Source: Amycolatopsis roodepoortensis | GTDB taxonomy: Bacteria; Actinomycetota; Actinomycetes; Mycobacteriales; Pseudonocardiaceae | Assembly: GCF_014873915.1 (NCBI RefSeq) | Contig: NZ_JADBEJ010000005.1 | Location: 1,736,001-1,800,000, forward strand | Length of the DNA: 64,000 nucleotides | Direction of reading: 5' to 3' | Shown: positions 43,058-50,852 of the stretch, in pieces | How positions within the stretch are numbered: position 1 is the first letter of the stretch | Layout: each line of letters begins with the position of its first letter | Position numbers and translations under genes: made by a program | Notes under the pieces: generated by a model | The model's input: the letters and a program-made list of their open reading frames with translations, nothing else | Told to the model about the DNA's origin: nothing | The model's database searches: none

Positions 43058-44482
43058 TCAGGCGTGGTCGTCCTCGCCGAGGCGGTGCACCCGGATGAGG
43101 TTGGTCGAGCCGACGGTCCCGGGCGGGGAACCGGCCACGATGACCACCAGGTCACCCTTGGCGTACTTGCCCATTTCGAGCATCGCGTGGTCGACCTGCT
43201 GGATCATCTGGTCGGTGGAGCCCACCTTCGGCACGATCCGCGTGGTGGTGCCCCAGGTCATCGCGAGCTGGCTGCGGACGCTCTCCTCCGGCGTGAACGC
43301 CAGCAGCGGCAGCCGCGTGTGCAGCCGCGCGAGGCGGCGGACGGTGTCACCGGACTGCGTGAAGGCGACCAGCGCCTTGGCGTTCAGCCGCTCGCCGATG
43401 TCCCGCGCCGCGTAGGAGATGACACCGCGCTTGGTGCGCGGGACGTGCGACAGCGGCGGCACGACGGGCGAGTCCGTCTCGACGGCTTCGATGATCCGGC
43501 CCATGGTCTTGACCACGTCGATGGCGTAGCGGCCGACGCTGGTCTCACCCGAGAGCATGAGCGCGTCCGCGCCGTCGAGCACCGCGTTCGCGACGTCCGA
43601 GGCCTCGGCGCGGGTCGGGCGGGAGCTGTTGATCATCGACTCGAGCATCTGCGTCGCGACGATGACCGGCTTCGCGTTCTCGCGGGCGATCTGGATGGTG
43701 CGCTTCTGCACCAGCGGGACCTGCTCCAGCGGGAGTTCCACGCCGAGGTCACCGCGGGCGATCATCACCGCGTCGAAGGCCAGCACGATGGCTTCGAGGT
43801 TGTACACCGCTTCGGGCTTCTCGATCTTCGCGACGACCGGGAGGCGTCCCTTGCCGACGCGGTCCATCACCTGGTGGACCAGGTCGATGTCGGCGGGCGA
43901 GCGGACGAACGAGAGCGCGATGAAGTCCACGCCGAGTTCGAGCGCGAACTCGAGGTCTTCGATGTCCTTTTCGGACAGCGCCGGCACGGAGACGTCCATA
44001 CCCGGCAGGGAGACGCCCTTGTTGTTGCTGACGGGGCCGCCTTCGGTGACCTCGCAGACGACGTCCGGGCCGTCGACCTCCTTGACCACGAGACCGACCT
44101 TGCCGTCGTCCACGAGGAGACGGTCGCCGGGCTTCGCGTCGTCGGCGAGTCCCTTGTAGGTGGTCGAGACGCGGTCGTGCGTGCCCGCGACGTCCTCGAC
44201 GGTGATGCGCACGATGTCGCCGTTGTGCCACTCGACCGGACCGCCGGCGAACGTGCCGAGACGGATCTTCGGCCCCTGAAGGTCGGCGAGGATACCCACC
44301 GCGCGTCCCGATTCGGCGGCGGCGGTGCGGATGAGGTCGTAGACCTGCTTGTGGTCGCTGTGCGTCCCGTGGCTGAAGTTCATCCTCGCGACGTCCATCC
44401 CGGCGTCGACGAGTTGCCGCATCTTCTCCGGCGTAGCGGTCGCGGGGCCAAGGGTACAAACGATCTTCGCGCGTCGGCTCAC
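43058..44482 (-). CDS. pyk: pyruvate kinase
   Basis: This 474-aa glycolytic enzyme makes pyruvate and ATP from phosphoenolpyruvate. RRAKIVCTLGPATATPEKMR begins the barrel. MARMNFSHG-type ARMNFSHGTHSDH, PVVAKIEKPEAVYNL (catalytic Lys), MIARGDLGVELPLEQVPL and ATQMLESMINSSRPTRAEAS follow. The C-terminal allosteric domain is complete. The GTG start has no strong ribosome binding site; TACGCT eight bases before it could be a -10 box, so the mRNA may be leaderless. A family C hairpin follows. Confidence 0.97.
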   Translation of the reverse strand: MSRRAKIVCTLGPATATPEKMRQLVDAGMDVARMNFSHGTHSDHKQVYDLIRTAAAESGRAVGILADLQGPKIRLGTFAGGPVEWHNGDIVRITVEDVAGTHDRVSTTYKGLADDAKPGDRLLVDDGKVGLVVKEVDGPDVVCEVTEGGPVSNNKGVSLPGMDVSVPALSEKDIEDLEFALELGVDFIALSFVRSPADIDLVHQVMDRVGKGRLPVVAKIEKPEAVYNLEAIVLAFDAVMIARGDLGVELPLEQVPLVQKRTIQIARENAKPVIVATQMLESMINSSRPTRAEASDVANAVLDGADALMLSGETSVGRYAIDVVKTMGRIIEAVETDSPVVPPLSHVPRTKRGVISYAARDIGERLNAKALVAFTQSGDTVRRLARLHTRLPLLAFTPEESVRSQLAMTWGTTTRIVPKVGSTDQMIQQVDHAMLEMGKYAKGDLVVIVAGSPPGTVGSTNLIRVHRLGEDDHA

Positions 44483-44592
44483 GTTCGCACAGCGTAGTCC
44501 CTCATCCCGGATACGTCTGTACCGATACCGAAAGTTCAAGAAAAGTGTCAGTTGACCTGGGCGACGGACAACCGTCGATCAGGGTTCGGTGG

Positions 44593-45258
44593 TTATCGTC
44601 GCGGCTTCTCGCTCGGCCCGACCCGGTCCCGCGCCCACTCGTTGAACGCGCGGACCTGCCGCCACGCCTTCCGCACCCGGTCGAGGGCGCCGCGTTCGTG
44701 CAGGACGTCGTCGGGCTCCCAGCCGCGGACGGCGTACACGGAGCGGTACTTCAGCAGGTCGATGCGGGGATGGTCCTCGGCGAAGCCGCGCGGCTTCGAC
44801 TTCAGCCTGTCCCCCTTGATCTCCCAGCCGGCCTTCTCCAGCTTCGCGAGGATCTTGGCCAGCTCGGCGCCGCGCAGTTCGGTGTCGACGGCCTTGCGGA
44901 ACCGGGCGAGCTGATCGGACTCGAAGTGGAAGCAGCCGCCGCCGACCCGCAGCCCGGCCGGGCCGACTTCGACGTAGTACGCGCCGCCGCCGCGCCCCTG
45001 TTCGATCACCGCGCCGCAGTGGGTCTTGTACGGCGTCTTGTCCTTGGCGAACCGGACGTCGCGGTACGGGCGGAACACCTTGCCCTCGCCGAAGCCGTCG
45101 CCGAACTCCGGGACCAGCTCGGCGAGCAGCGCCTCCATCGGGGCCCGGACGTCCGCCTTGTAGGTGGCGAGGTTCGCGTCCCAATAGGACTTGGAGTTGT
45201 CCGCCTCGAGACCGTCGTAGAAGTCGATGGCGTACTCGCCGAAACCCTCGAAACCCAT
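44593..45258 (-). CDS. DUF2461 (TIGR02453-like) protein
   Basis: This 221-aa conserved protein has FYDGLEADNSKSYWDANLAT, KVFRPYRDVRFAKDKTPYKT and GCFHFESDQLARFRKAVDTE. This is the pattern of DUF2461, a family of unknown function found widely in bacteria. It sits alone between pyk and the chitinase. Confidence 0.9.
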   Translation of the reverse strand: MGFEGFGEYAIDFYDGLEADNSKSYWDANLATYKADVRAPMEALLAELVPEFGDGFGEGKVFRPYRDVRFAKDKTPYKTHCGAVIEQGRGGGAYYVEVGPAGLRVGGGCFHFESDQLARFRKAVDTELRGAELAKILAKLEKAGWEIKGDRLKSKPRGFAEDHPRIDLLKYRSVYAVRGWEPDDVLHERGALDRVRKAWRQVRAFNEWARDRVGPSEKPRR

Positions 45259-45287
45259 GCGGTGACCGTAATCCCCGCCACCGACAG

Positions 45288-45346
45288 AAGTACGTGAAGG
45301 CCCCCTTCACTGCGCTAGGCGCAGTGAAGGGGGCCTTCACGTACTT
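45288..45346 (-). terminator. family C palindrome with perfect 28-bp arms, chitinase terminator
   Basis: Arms 45288-45315 and 45319-45346 are exact complements around TAG. The left arm begins AAGTACGTGAAGGCCCCCTT. It is nine bases after the chitinase stop and a close relative of 36665-36721. Confidence 0.88.
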
Positions 45347-45354
45347 GGAGAGCC

Positions 45355-46575
45355 TTACTTGGCCAGCGCGGTGATCAGCTCGCCGTCGGTGGTGTCACCG
45401 GACAGCTCCCAGAAGAAGGCGCCGCCGAGCCCCTGGTCCTTGGCGTAGGTGACCTTGCCGCCGATCGTCGCCGGGGTGTCGTAACTCCACCAGTCGCTGC
45501 CGCATTTCGCGTAGGCCGTGCCCGCGACGGTGCCGGTGGCCGGGCAGGTGTTCTTCAGGACCTTGTAGTCCTGGATGCCCGGCTCGGTGCCCGCCGCCGG
45601 ACCGGTCGCGGTGCCGCCCGGGGCCTCCTGGGTGACGCCGGTCCAGCCGCGGCCGTAGAAACCGATGCCCAGCAACAGCTTGTTCGCCGGGACTCCCTTG
45701 CTCTTCAGCTTCTGGATCGCGGCGTCGGAGCGGAAGCCGGCGGTCGGGATGCCGTCGTAGCCGGTCAGCGGCGAGTGCGGGGCGGTCGGGCCCTGCGCAG
45801 CCCAGGCGCCGAAGTAGTCGTAGGTCATGACGTTGTACCAGTCGAAGTACTGCGACGCGCCGCCGTAGTCGGCCGCGTCGATCTTTCCGCCGTCGGTGCC
45901 GTCCGCGGTGATCGCGGCGGTGACCAGCTTCGAGCCGAACTTCTCCCGCAGCGCCTGCGCGAGGTTCTTGATGGCGGCCGGTCCGCTGGTGTCGCACGAG
46001 AGACCGCAGGCGTTCGGGTACTCCCAGTCGATGTCGATCCCGTCGAAGACACCGGCCCAGCGCGGGTCGTTGACGAGGTTGTAGCAGGATTCCGCGAACT
46101 TGGCGGGATTCTTCGCCGCCTCGCCGAAGCCGCCGGACCAGGTCCAGCCGCCGAAGGACCACAGCACCTTGAGGTTCGGGTACTTGGCCTTGAGCTTCTT
46201 CAGCTGGTTGAAGTTCCCGCGCAGCGCCCCGGTGTCCCAGCTGTCGGCGACCCCGTCCACACTGCCCGCGGCGTCGTAGAACTTGCTGGTCGCCGCCTCC
46301 GCGTCACCGATCGCGCAGCCGCCGTTCGTCACGTTGCCGAACGAGTAGTTGATATGCGTCAGCTTACTCGCCGAACCCGACGTGTCGATGTTCTTCACAT
46401 GGTAGTTCCGCTGGTAGACGCCCCATTCGGCGAAGTACCCGAGTACCTTGCCGACCGAGGCCGCCGGAGCTTCCGGTTCGGCTGCCGCCTGCTGCGCCGG
46501 CGCCGCGACGGCCAGCGCGCCCAGCGCGACGGCCGCGGCACCCGCGATCGCGGTGAACCTGTTCAAACGGGACAT
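45355..46575 (-). CDS. secreted GH18 chitinase
   Basis: This 406-aa chitin-degrading enzyme of glycosyl hydrolase family 18 has a signal peptide at about 1-32 (basic start, then AIAGAAAVALGALAVAAPAQ). The catalytic DGIDIDWEYP has Glu185 as the acid, after LKVLWSFGGWTWSGGF. YDYFGAW and GAFFWELSGDTTDG complete the barrel. No binding module is attached. AAGGGAGAA precedes the ATG. Two sites resembling DasR-responsive elements lie upstream, as in Streptomyces chi genes. Confidence 0.95.
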   Translation of the reverse strand: MSRLNRFTAIAGAAAVALGALAVAAPAQQAAAEPEAPAASVGKVLGYFAEWGVYQRNYHVKNIDTSGSASKLTHINYSFGNVTNGGCAIGDAEAATSKFYDAAGSVDGVADSWDTGALRGNFNQLKKLKAKYPNLKVLWSFGGWTWSGGFGEAAKNPAKFAESCYNLVNDPRWAGVFDGIDIDWEYPNACGLSCDTSGPAAIKNLAQALREKFGSKLVTAAITADGTDGGKIDAADYGGASQYFDWYNVMTYDYFGAWAAQGPTAPHSPLTGYDGIPTAGFRSDAAIQKLKSKGVPANKLLLGIGFYGRGWTGVTQEAPGGTATGPAAGTEPGIQDYKVLKNTCPATGTVAGTAYAKCGSDWWSYDTPATIGGKVTYAKDQGLGGAFFWELSGDTTDGELITALAK

Positions 46576-46637
46576 GCGTTCTCCCTTCCCGGTCACCAGC
46601 GGTGACGAGAGGACTGCGGCGGGACACGCACAAGCTA

Positions 46638-46674
46638 AGTGGACTAGACCACACCGTCAATGGTTCAGACCAAG
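46638..46674 (-). promoter_or_regulatory. two dre-like (DasR) sites upstream of chitinase
   Basis: On the minus strand TGTGGTCTAGTCCACT (46638-46653) matches the dre consensus ACTGGTCTAGACCAGT at 12 of 16 positions. CTTGGTCTGAACCATT (46659-46674) matches at 11. Their centres are 21 bases (two turns) apart. In Streptomyces such repeats give chitin induction and glucose repression. Confidence 0.7.
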
Positions 46675-46786
46675 ACTTTCGGATGGACATTTTCGAACAT
46701 TCCCAGAGGGGAATATGCCGAAGGCCTCGCGGAGCCTGGTCCAAGTCCTTCAGTCGAGCTGCTCCGTCACAGCGGCACGACGGCAG

Positions 46787-47128
46787 TCAGTGAATCGGTA
46801 ACGGCTCGAACGTGATCCCGCGGTCCGCCGCGCGCCGGGTCCCCCAGTCGTAGAGCGCCTCGAGTGCGGGGCGTAACCGCTCCCCCTCCTCGGTGAGCCG
46901 GTACTCGACGTGCGGCACCCGCCCCTCCCGGCTCTCCCGGAGCACGAGGCCGTCCGCCTCCAGTTCGCGCAGGTGCTGGGTCAGCATCTTCTCGCTGACG
47001 CCCGGCATCCGGCGCCGGAGTTCGCCGTACCGGTGCACCCCTTCCTTCAGATGCGAGAGGATCACCGGCTTCCACTTGCCGCCGATGACGTCGACCGCGA
47101 GCTCGACCGCGCAGCGGTACCGCTTCAT
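46787..47128 (-). CDS. HxlR-family regulator
   Basis: This 113-aa winged-helix protein starts MKRYRCAVELAVDVIGGKWK, followed by YGELRRRMPGVSEKMLTQHL and VEYRLTEEGERLRPALEALY, the full HxlR core. The N-terminal Cys6 is at the position used as a redox or carbonyl sensor in some HxlR proteins. GGGAGTGA precedes the ATG. It is divergent from the truncated haemoglobin and probably controls it. Confidence 0.93.
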   Translation of the reverse strand: MKRYRCAVELAVDVIGGKWKPVILSHLKEGVHRYGELRRRMPGVSEKMLTQHLRELEADGLVLRESREGRVPHVEYRLTEEGERLRPALEALYDWGTRRAADRGITFEPLPIH

Positions 47129-47232
47129 CGTCACTCCCGTTGGCACGCACCGAAAAGTAAGCGGTTGTCCCGAGCGATCCGGGGTGGTTGCCTTGCCGGA
47201 CCGGAAGATCAGCGCCGCTGGGAGGACCCTAC

Positions 47233-47703
47233 GTGACCGAGACGCCGACGTTGTACGAATGGGCGGGCGGGCTTCCCGCCCTGCGACGGCTGACCACCGT
47301 CTTCTACGGCCACGTGCTGAAGGATCCGTTGCTCGAACCGGTCTTCCGCGACATGGACCCCGGCCATCCCGAACACGTGGCGGTCTGGCTCGCCGAGGTG
47401 TTCGGCGGCCCGGAGACCTACAGCCGCGACCACGGCGGCCACCGGCACATGGTCGGGCGGCATCTCGGCCGCGCCATCACCGAAGAGCAGCGCCGCCGCT
47501 GGGTGAACCTGCTCTTCGACGCCGCCGACGAGGCCGGGCTGCCCGCCGATCCGGAGTTCCGCTCCGCGTTCGCCGCGTACGTCGAATGGGGCAGCAGGCT
47601 CGCGGTGATGTTCTCGCAACCGGGCCGCGAGGTCACCGTCCCCGAGCCCATGCCGAAATGGGACTGGGGCAACCGGCCGCCCTGGCAGCCGCCGTCGGAC
47701 TGA
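47233..47703 (+). CDS. group II truncated haemoglobin (trHbO-like)
   Basis: This 156-aa haem protein on the 2-over-2 fold has LTTVFYGHVLKDPLLEPVF (TyrB10 region), GGHRHMVGRHLGRAI (proximal His) and AAYVEWGSRLAVM (TrpG8). It likely handles O2, NO or peroxide. GTG 47233 follows GGAGGA. It is in one operon with the ammonia-lyase-like gene (38-base gap) and divergent from HxlR. Confidence 0.93.
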   Translation: MTETPTLYEWAGGLPALRRLTTVFYGHVLKDPLLEPVFRDMDPGHPEHVAVWLAEVFGGPETYSRDHGGHRHMVGRHLGRAITEEQRRRWVNLLFDAADEAGLPADPEFRSAFAAYVEWGSRLAVMFSQPGREVTVPEPMPKWDWGNRPPWQPPSD

Positions 47704-47741
47704 AGGCGTTCATAGTGGGGCGGTCGTGAAAGGAGGCCGCC

Positions 47742-49184
47742 GTGATCCGGGTGGACGGCCGGACCCTGCGCTGCGCGGACGTCGTGACCGCCGCGAGCAC
47801 CGAGGGCCCGCTGGGTATCGACGTCTCGATCGCCGCGCTGCGTGGCGCGGAAAGCGCGTGGAAGCTCGCCGAGGAGCTGAGCACGCGCCGCATCGTCTAC
47901 GGCCGCACCACCGGCGTCGGCGCCAACAAGGAGGATCCGGTCGGCGAGGGGGAATCGCCGGATCACGGGCTGCGGCTGCTGCGCAGTCACGCCGGTGGCA
48001 GCGGTGACGTCATGTCCCCCGGCCAGACCAGGGCGATGATGCTCATCCGGCTCAACCAGCTGCTCGCCGGACGTTCGGGGCTGAGCCCCGAACTGATCGG
48101 GGCGCTGGCCACCGCCGTGCGGACCGGGGCGCTGCCGCTGGTGCACCGGCTGGGCGCGATCGGCACCGGAGACCTCGCGCCGCTGGCGGAGACCGCGCTC
48201 GCCCTCACCGGCGAACGGCCGTGGCTGGCGGGCAGCGTGCCTCCGGTGCCCGTGCGGGCCGGTGACGCGCTCGCGTTCATGAGCAGCAACGCCGCCACGC
48301 TGGCCGAAGCGACCCTCGCGGCGATGCGGCTCGACACCCTGACGCGGGCGAGTCACGTCGTCGCGGCGCTCACGTACATCGCGCTCGACGGGAACCCGGA
48401 GGCCTACGCGACTCCCGTCCACGAGGCGCGTCCGCACGCCGGGCAGGTCGCGTGCGCGGCGGAGATGCGGCGGCTGCTCGGGATGGAGGGCACGCCCAAA
48501 CCCGGCAGGCGCATCCAGGACCCGTTCGGCCTCCGCGCCTTCCCGCAGGTGCAGGGGCCCGCGCTGGACGCGATCCACTACCTGCGCGACGTGCTCGCGG
48601 TGGAGATCAACGCCAGCACCGAGAACCCGATGATCTCCACGGTGCACCAGGACGCCTACCACCACGCGCATTTCCACACCGCGTACGTCTCGACCGCGCT
48701 CGACCAGGTGCGTGCGACCGTCCACCAGGTCGCCGAGCTGTCGGTGGCCCGGCTGGGCGATCTGGTGGAGCCGGAGTTCACCGGGCTGCGGCCGTTCCTC
48801 GCGGCCGGGCCGTCGGGCAGCTCGGGCGTGATGATCCTGGAGTACGTCGCGCACGACGCGCTCACCGAACTGCGGCAGGCCGCGCTCCCGGCGACGCTGG
48901 GCACCGCCGTCGTCTCACGCGGGATCGAGGACCACGCGAGCTTCTCCACCCAGGCCGCGCGGGCGGCGACCGCGGCGGGCTCGGCGTACCAGCAGGTGCT
49001 GGCGTGCGAACTGGTCGCGGCCGTCCGGGCGCTGCGGATGCGGAAGGCCGACCTCGTCTCCCTCCCGGCTCGGGACGCCTACGAGGCGGCCGCGGCGGTG
49101 CTCGACCCCAGCGTCGAGGACCGGCCGCTCACCGAGGACATCGCGCGCGCCGTGTCCCTTTTGGACACCCTGGCGCGGATCTGA
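47742..49184 (+). CDS. aromatic amino-acid ammonia-lyase-like protein with altered MIO triad
   Basis: This 480-aa member of the HAL/PAL/TAL fold has IVYGRTTGVGANKE (conserved catalytic Tyr53), RRIQDPFGLRAFPQVQGP and INASTENPMIS. The usual Ala-Ser-Gly that cyclises into the MIO cofactor is Gly-Thr-Gly at 141-143 (AIGTGDLAPL, DNA 48162-48170). A standard MIO is therefore unlikely and true lyase activity is in doubt. AGGAGG precedes the GTG. It may form MIO from Thr, or serve another chemistry in concert with the haemoglobin. Confidence 0.85.
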   Translation: MIRVDGRTLRCADVVTAASTEGPLGIDVSIAALRGAESAWKLAEELSTRRIVYGRTTGVGANKEDPVGEGESPDHGLRLLRSHAGGSGDVMSPGQTRAMMLIRLNQLLAGRSGLSPELIGALATAVRTGALPLVHRLGAIGTGDLAPLAETALALTGERPWLAGSVPPVPVRAGDALAFMSSNAATLAEATLAAMRLDTLTRASHVVAALTYIALDGNPEAYATPVHEARPHAGQVACAAEMRRLLGMEGTPKPGRRIQDPFGLRAFPQVQGPALDAIHYLRDVLAVEINASTENPMISTVHQDAYHHAHFHTAYVSTALDQVRATVHQVAELSVARLGDLVEPEFTGLRPFLAAGPSGSSGVMILEYVAHDALTELRQAALPATLGTAVVSRGIEDHASFSTQAARAATAAGSAYQQVLACELVAAVRALRMRKADLVSLPARDAYEAAAAVLDPSVEDRPLTEDIARAVSLLDTLARI

Positions 49185-49202
49185 CTCCCGCGTTTCGGGA
49201 GG

Positions 49203-50720
49203 TCAGCAGCAGCAACCCCGCCGGGCGAGGGCGTGGACCCGGGCGCTCGTGACCGCCGTCGGCCGGTTCGCGGCGACCTCGACGGCATCGAGCATCCGCC
49301 GTCGCTCCGCCCTGTCGAGCACCCGGCCGCGGGTGATCACCGTGTCGATCTTCGCGACGTTGCGGATGTCGGCGGCCGGGTTCGCGTCCAGCAGCACGAG
49401 ATCCGCCTCCTTCCCCACCGCCACCGTGCCCGACGTCGCTTCCCTGCCGAGGAACCTCGCCGCGTCACCCGTGACGGTCTTCAGCGCCTGCACCGGGGAA
49501 AGACCGGCCTCGACCAGGAAGGCGAGTTCCTCGTGCAGCCCGCTGCCGGGGAAGGTGTACGGGTTGAGGCAGTCGGTGCCGCCGACGAGCCCGACGCCCG
49601 CTTCGTGCGCGAGGCCGACCAGCCGCAGGGTCTCCTGGTAGTACCGCTCATGCAGGGCGACGTCCTCAGGCGTCTTGGGCGCCAACCGTTCGATGCCCTT
49701 GGCCCAGCTCTCGCGGACGTCGGCGGGCATGTACTTCAGCCGCGGGTCCTGCTGGTGGGTTTCGGCGGGCTGCGTGACCACCCGGTTGATCGTCAGCGTC
49801 GGGGAATGCCAGGTGCCGTTGCGCCGCAGCCTGCCGAAGTAGGCCTGCGCACGGCCGTGGTCGTACGTGGTGACCGACTCGAACTCCAGCCGCCGCGCCA
49901 GGTCGAAGAAGGCACGCGGCGTCGCGGGGTCGTAGGGCGTCTCCGCCAGCCTGCCGAGGATCTCGTCGCGCCGGGACGAGCAGTGGATGGACACCCCGAA
50001 GTAGTGCTCGAGGCTGTGCTGGCCGAGGTCGCTCACCTCGAGGTGCGACAGCTTGTACGGCCAGTGCCCGGAGAAACGGAGGCCCTGTGCGCGGGCCTCG
50101 CCCGCGAGCGCGCGCACGGCGCCGGGCCCGAGGTAGGAGTAGATCTTGACGAATTCGGCGCCCGCGGCCTTCTCCGCGCGGACGACGGCTCGCGCTTCGG
50201 CCGCTGTCGACACGTGAAGCACCGGTGGCGCCAGCAGCGTGACCGGCCCGTCGACGATCCCGCTCGCCAGCACCATGCGCGGGCCGAGCAGTTCACCGCG
50301 TTCGACCTTGGCCTTCGTCTCGCGGTTCTCCGCGTACCCCCACATCTCGCGGACGCCGGTGACACCGTGGACCAGGTGCAGCGGCGGGACGATGTCTTCG
50401 AGGTCCGCGCTGTGGGTGTGCATGTCCCACAGACCCGGGACGAGGTATTTGCCGCGGCCGTCGATCACCCGCGCGCCGACGATGTCCGGCAGCCCGGCGG
50501 AGCCGCCCACCCGGACGATCCGGTCGCCGGCGAGCACGACCGAAACGCCCGGCCGCGGCGCGGCACCCGTGCCGTCGATCAGCGTGACGTCGGCGATGAC
50601 GACGATCTCGCCGAGGTCGGCGCCCGCCGTGCCGGGCAGCAGCCCGGTGAACGCCATCCCGGTCCCCCCGGCGGCCAGCAACCTCAAGAACTCGCGCCTA
50701 CTGGATCCCGCACCCGCCAT
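49203..50720 (-). CDS. Tat-exported amidohydrolase
   Basis: This 505-aa metal-dependent hydrolase has an N-terminal twin-arginine signal (SRREFLRLLAAGGTGMAF) and then the imidazolonepropionase/prolidase-like pattern. Present are LWDMHTHSADLED (HxH), SLEHYFGVSIHCSS, VGLVGGTDCLNPYTFPGSGL (catalytic Asp) and GKEADLVLLDANPAADIRNV. The substrate is unknown. It ends with ARRGCCC, three terminal cysteines, an odd feature. ATG 50720 is used because the Tat motif follows closely; GTG 50741 is possible. Confidence 0.88.
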   Translation of the reverse strand: MAGAGSSRREFLRLLAAGGTGMAFTGLLPGTAGADLGEIVVIADVTLIDGTGAAPRPGVSVVLAGDRIVRVGGSAGLPDIVGARVIDGRGKYLVPGLWDMHTHSADLEDIVPPLHLVHGVTGVREMWGYAENRETKAKVERGELLGPRMVLASGIVDGPVTLLAPPVLHVSTAAEARAVVRAEKAAGAEFVKIYSYLGPGAVRALAGEARAQGLRFSGHWPYKLSHLEVSDLGQHSLEHYFGVSIHCSSRRDEILGRLAETPYDPATPRAFFDLARRLEFESVTTYDHGRAQAYFGRLRRNGTWHSPTLTINRVVTQPAETHQQDPRLKYMPADVRESWAKGIERLAPKTPEDVALHERYYQETLRLVGLAHEAGVGLVGGTDCLNPYTFPGSGLHEELAFLVEAGLSPVQALKTVTGDAARFLGREATSGTVAVGKEADLVLLDANPAADIRNVAKIDTVITRGRVLDRAERRRMLDAVEVAANRPTAVTSARVHALARRGCCC

Positions 50721-50797
50721 GAGAACCGCCGTCCCTTTCACCTGGATCCCCAGATGGCCGATTCAACTTGCCGCGGCGGCGGGGCCGCAAGAAAACG

Positions 50798-50837
50798 AAG
50801 GCCCCTTACCCGGATTCAGCACAAAGTAAGGGGCCTT
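50798..50837 (-). terminator. pfk terminator (family C-like)
   Basis: AAGGCCCCTTAC (50798-50809) and GTAAGGGGCCTT (50826-50837) form a perfect 12-bp stem 16 bases after the pfk stop. Confidence 0.75.
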
Positions 50838-50852
50838 GTCATCAAACCGGGC

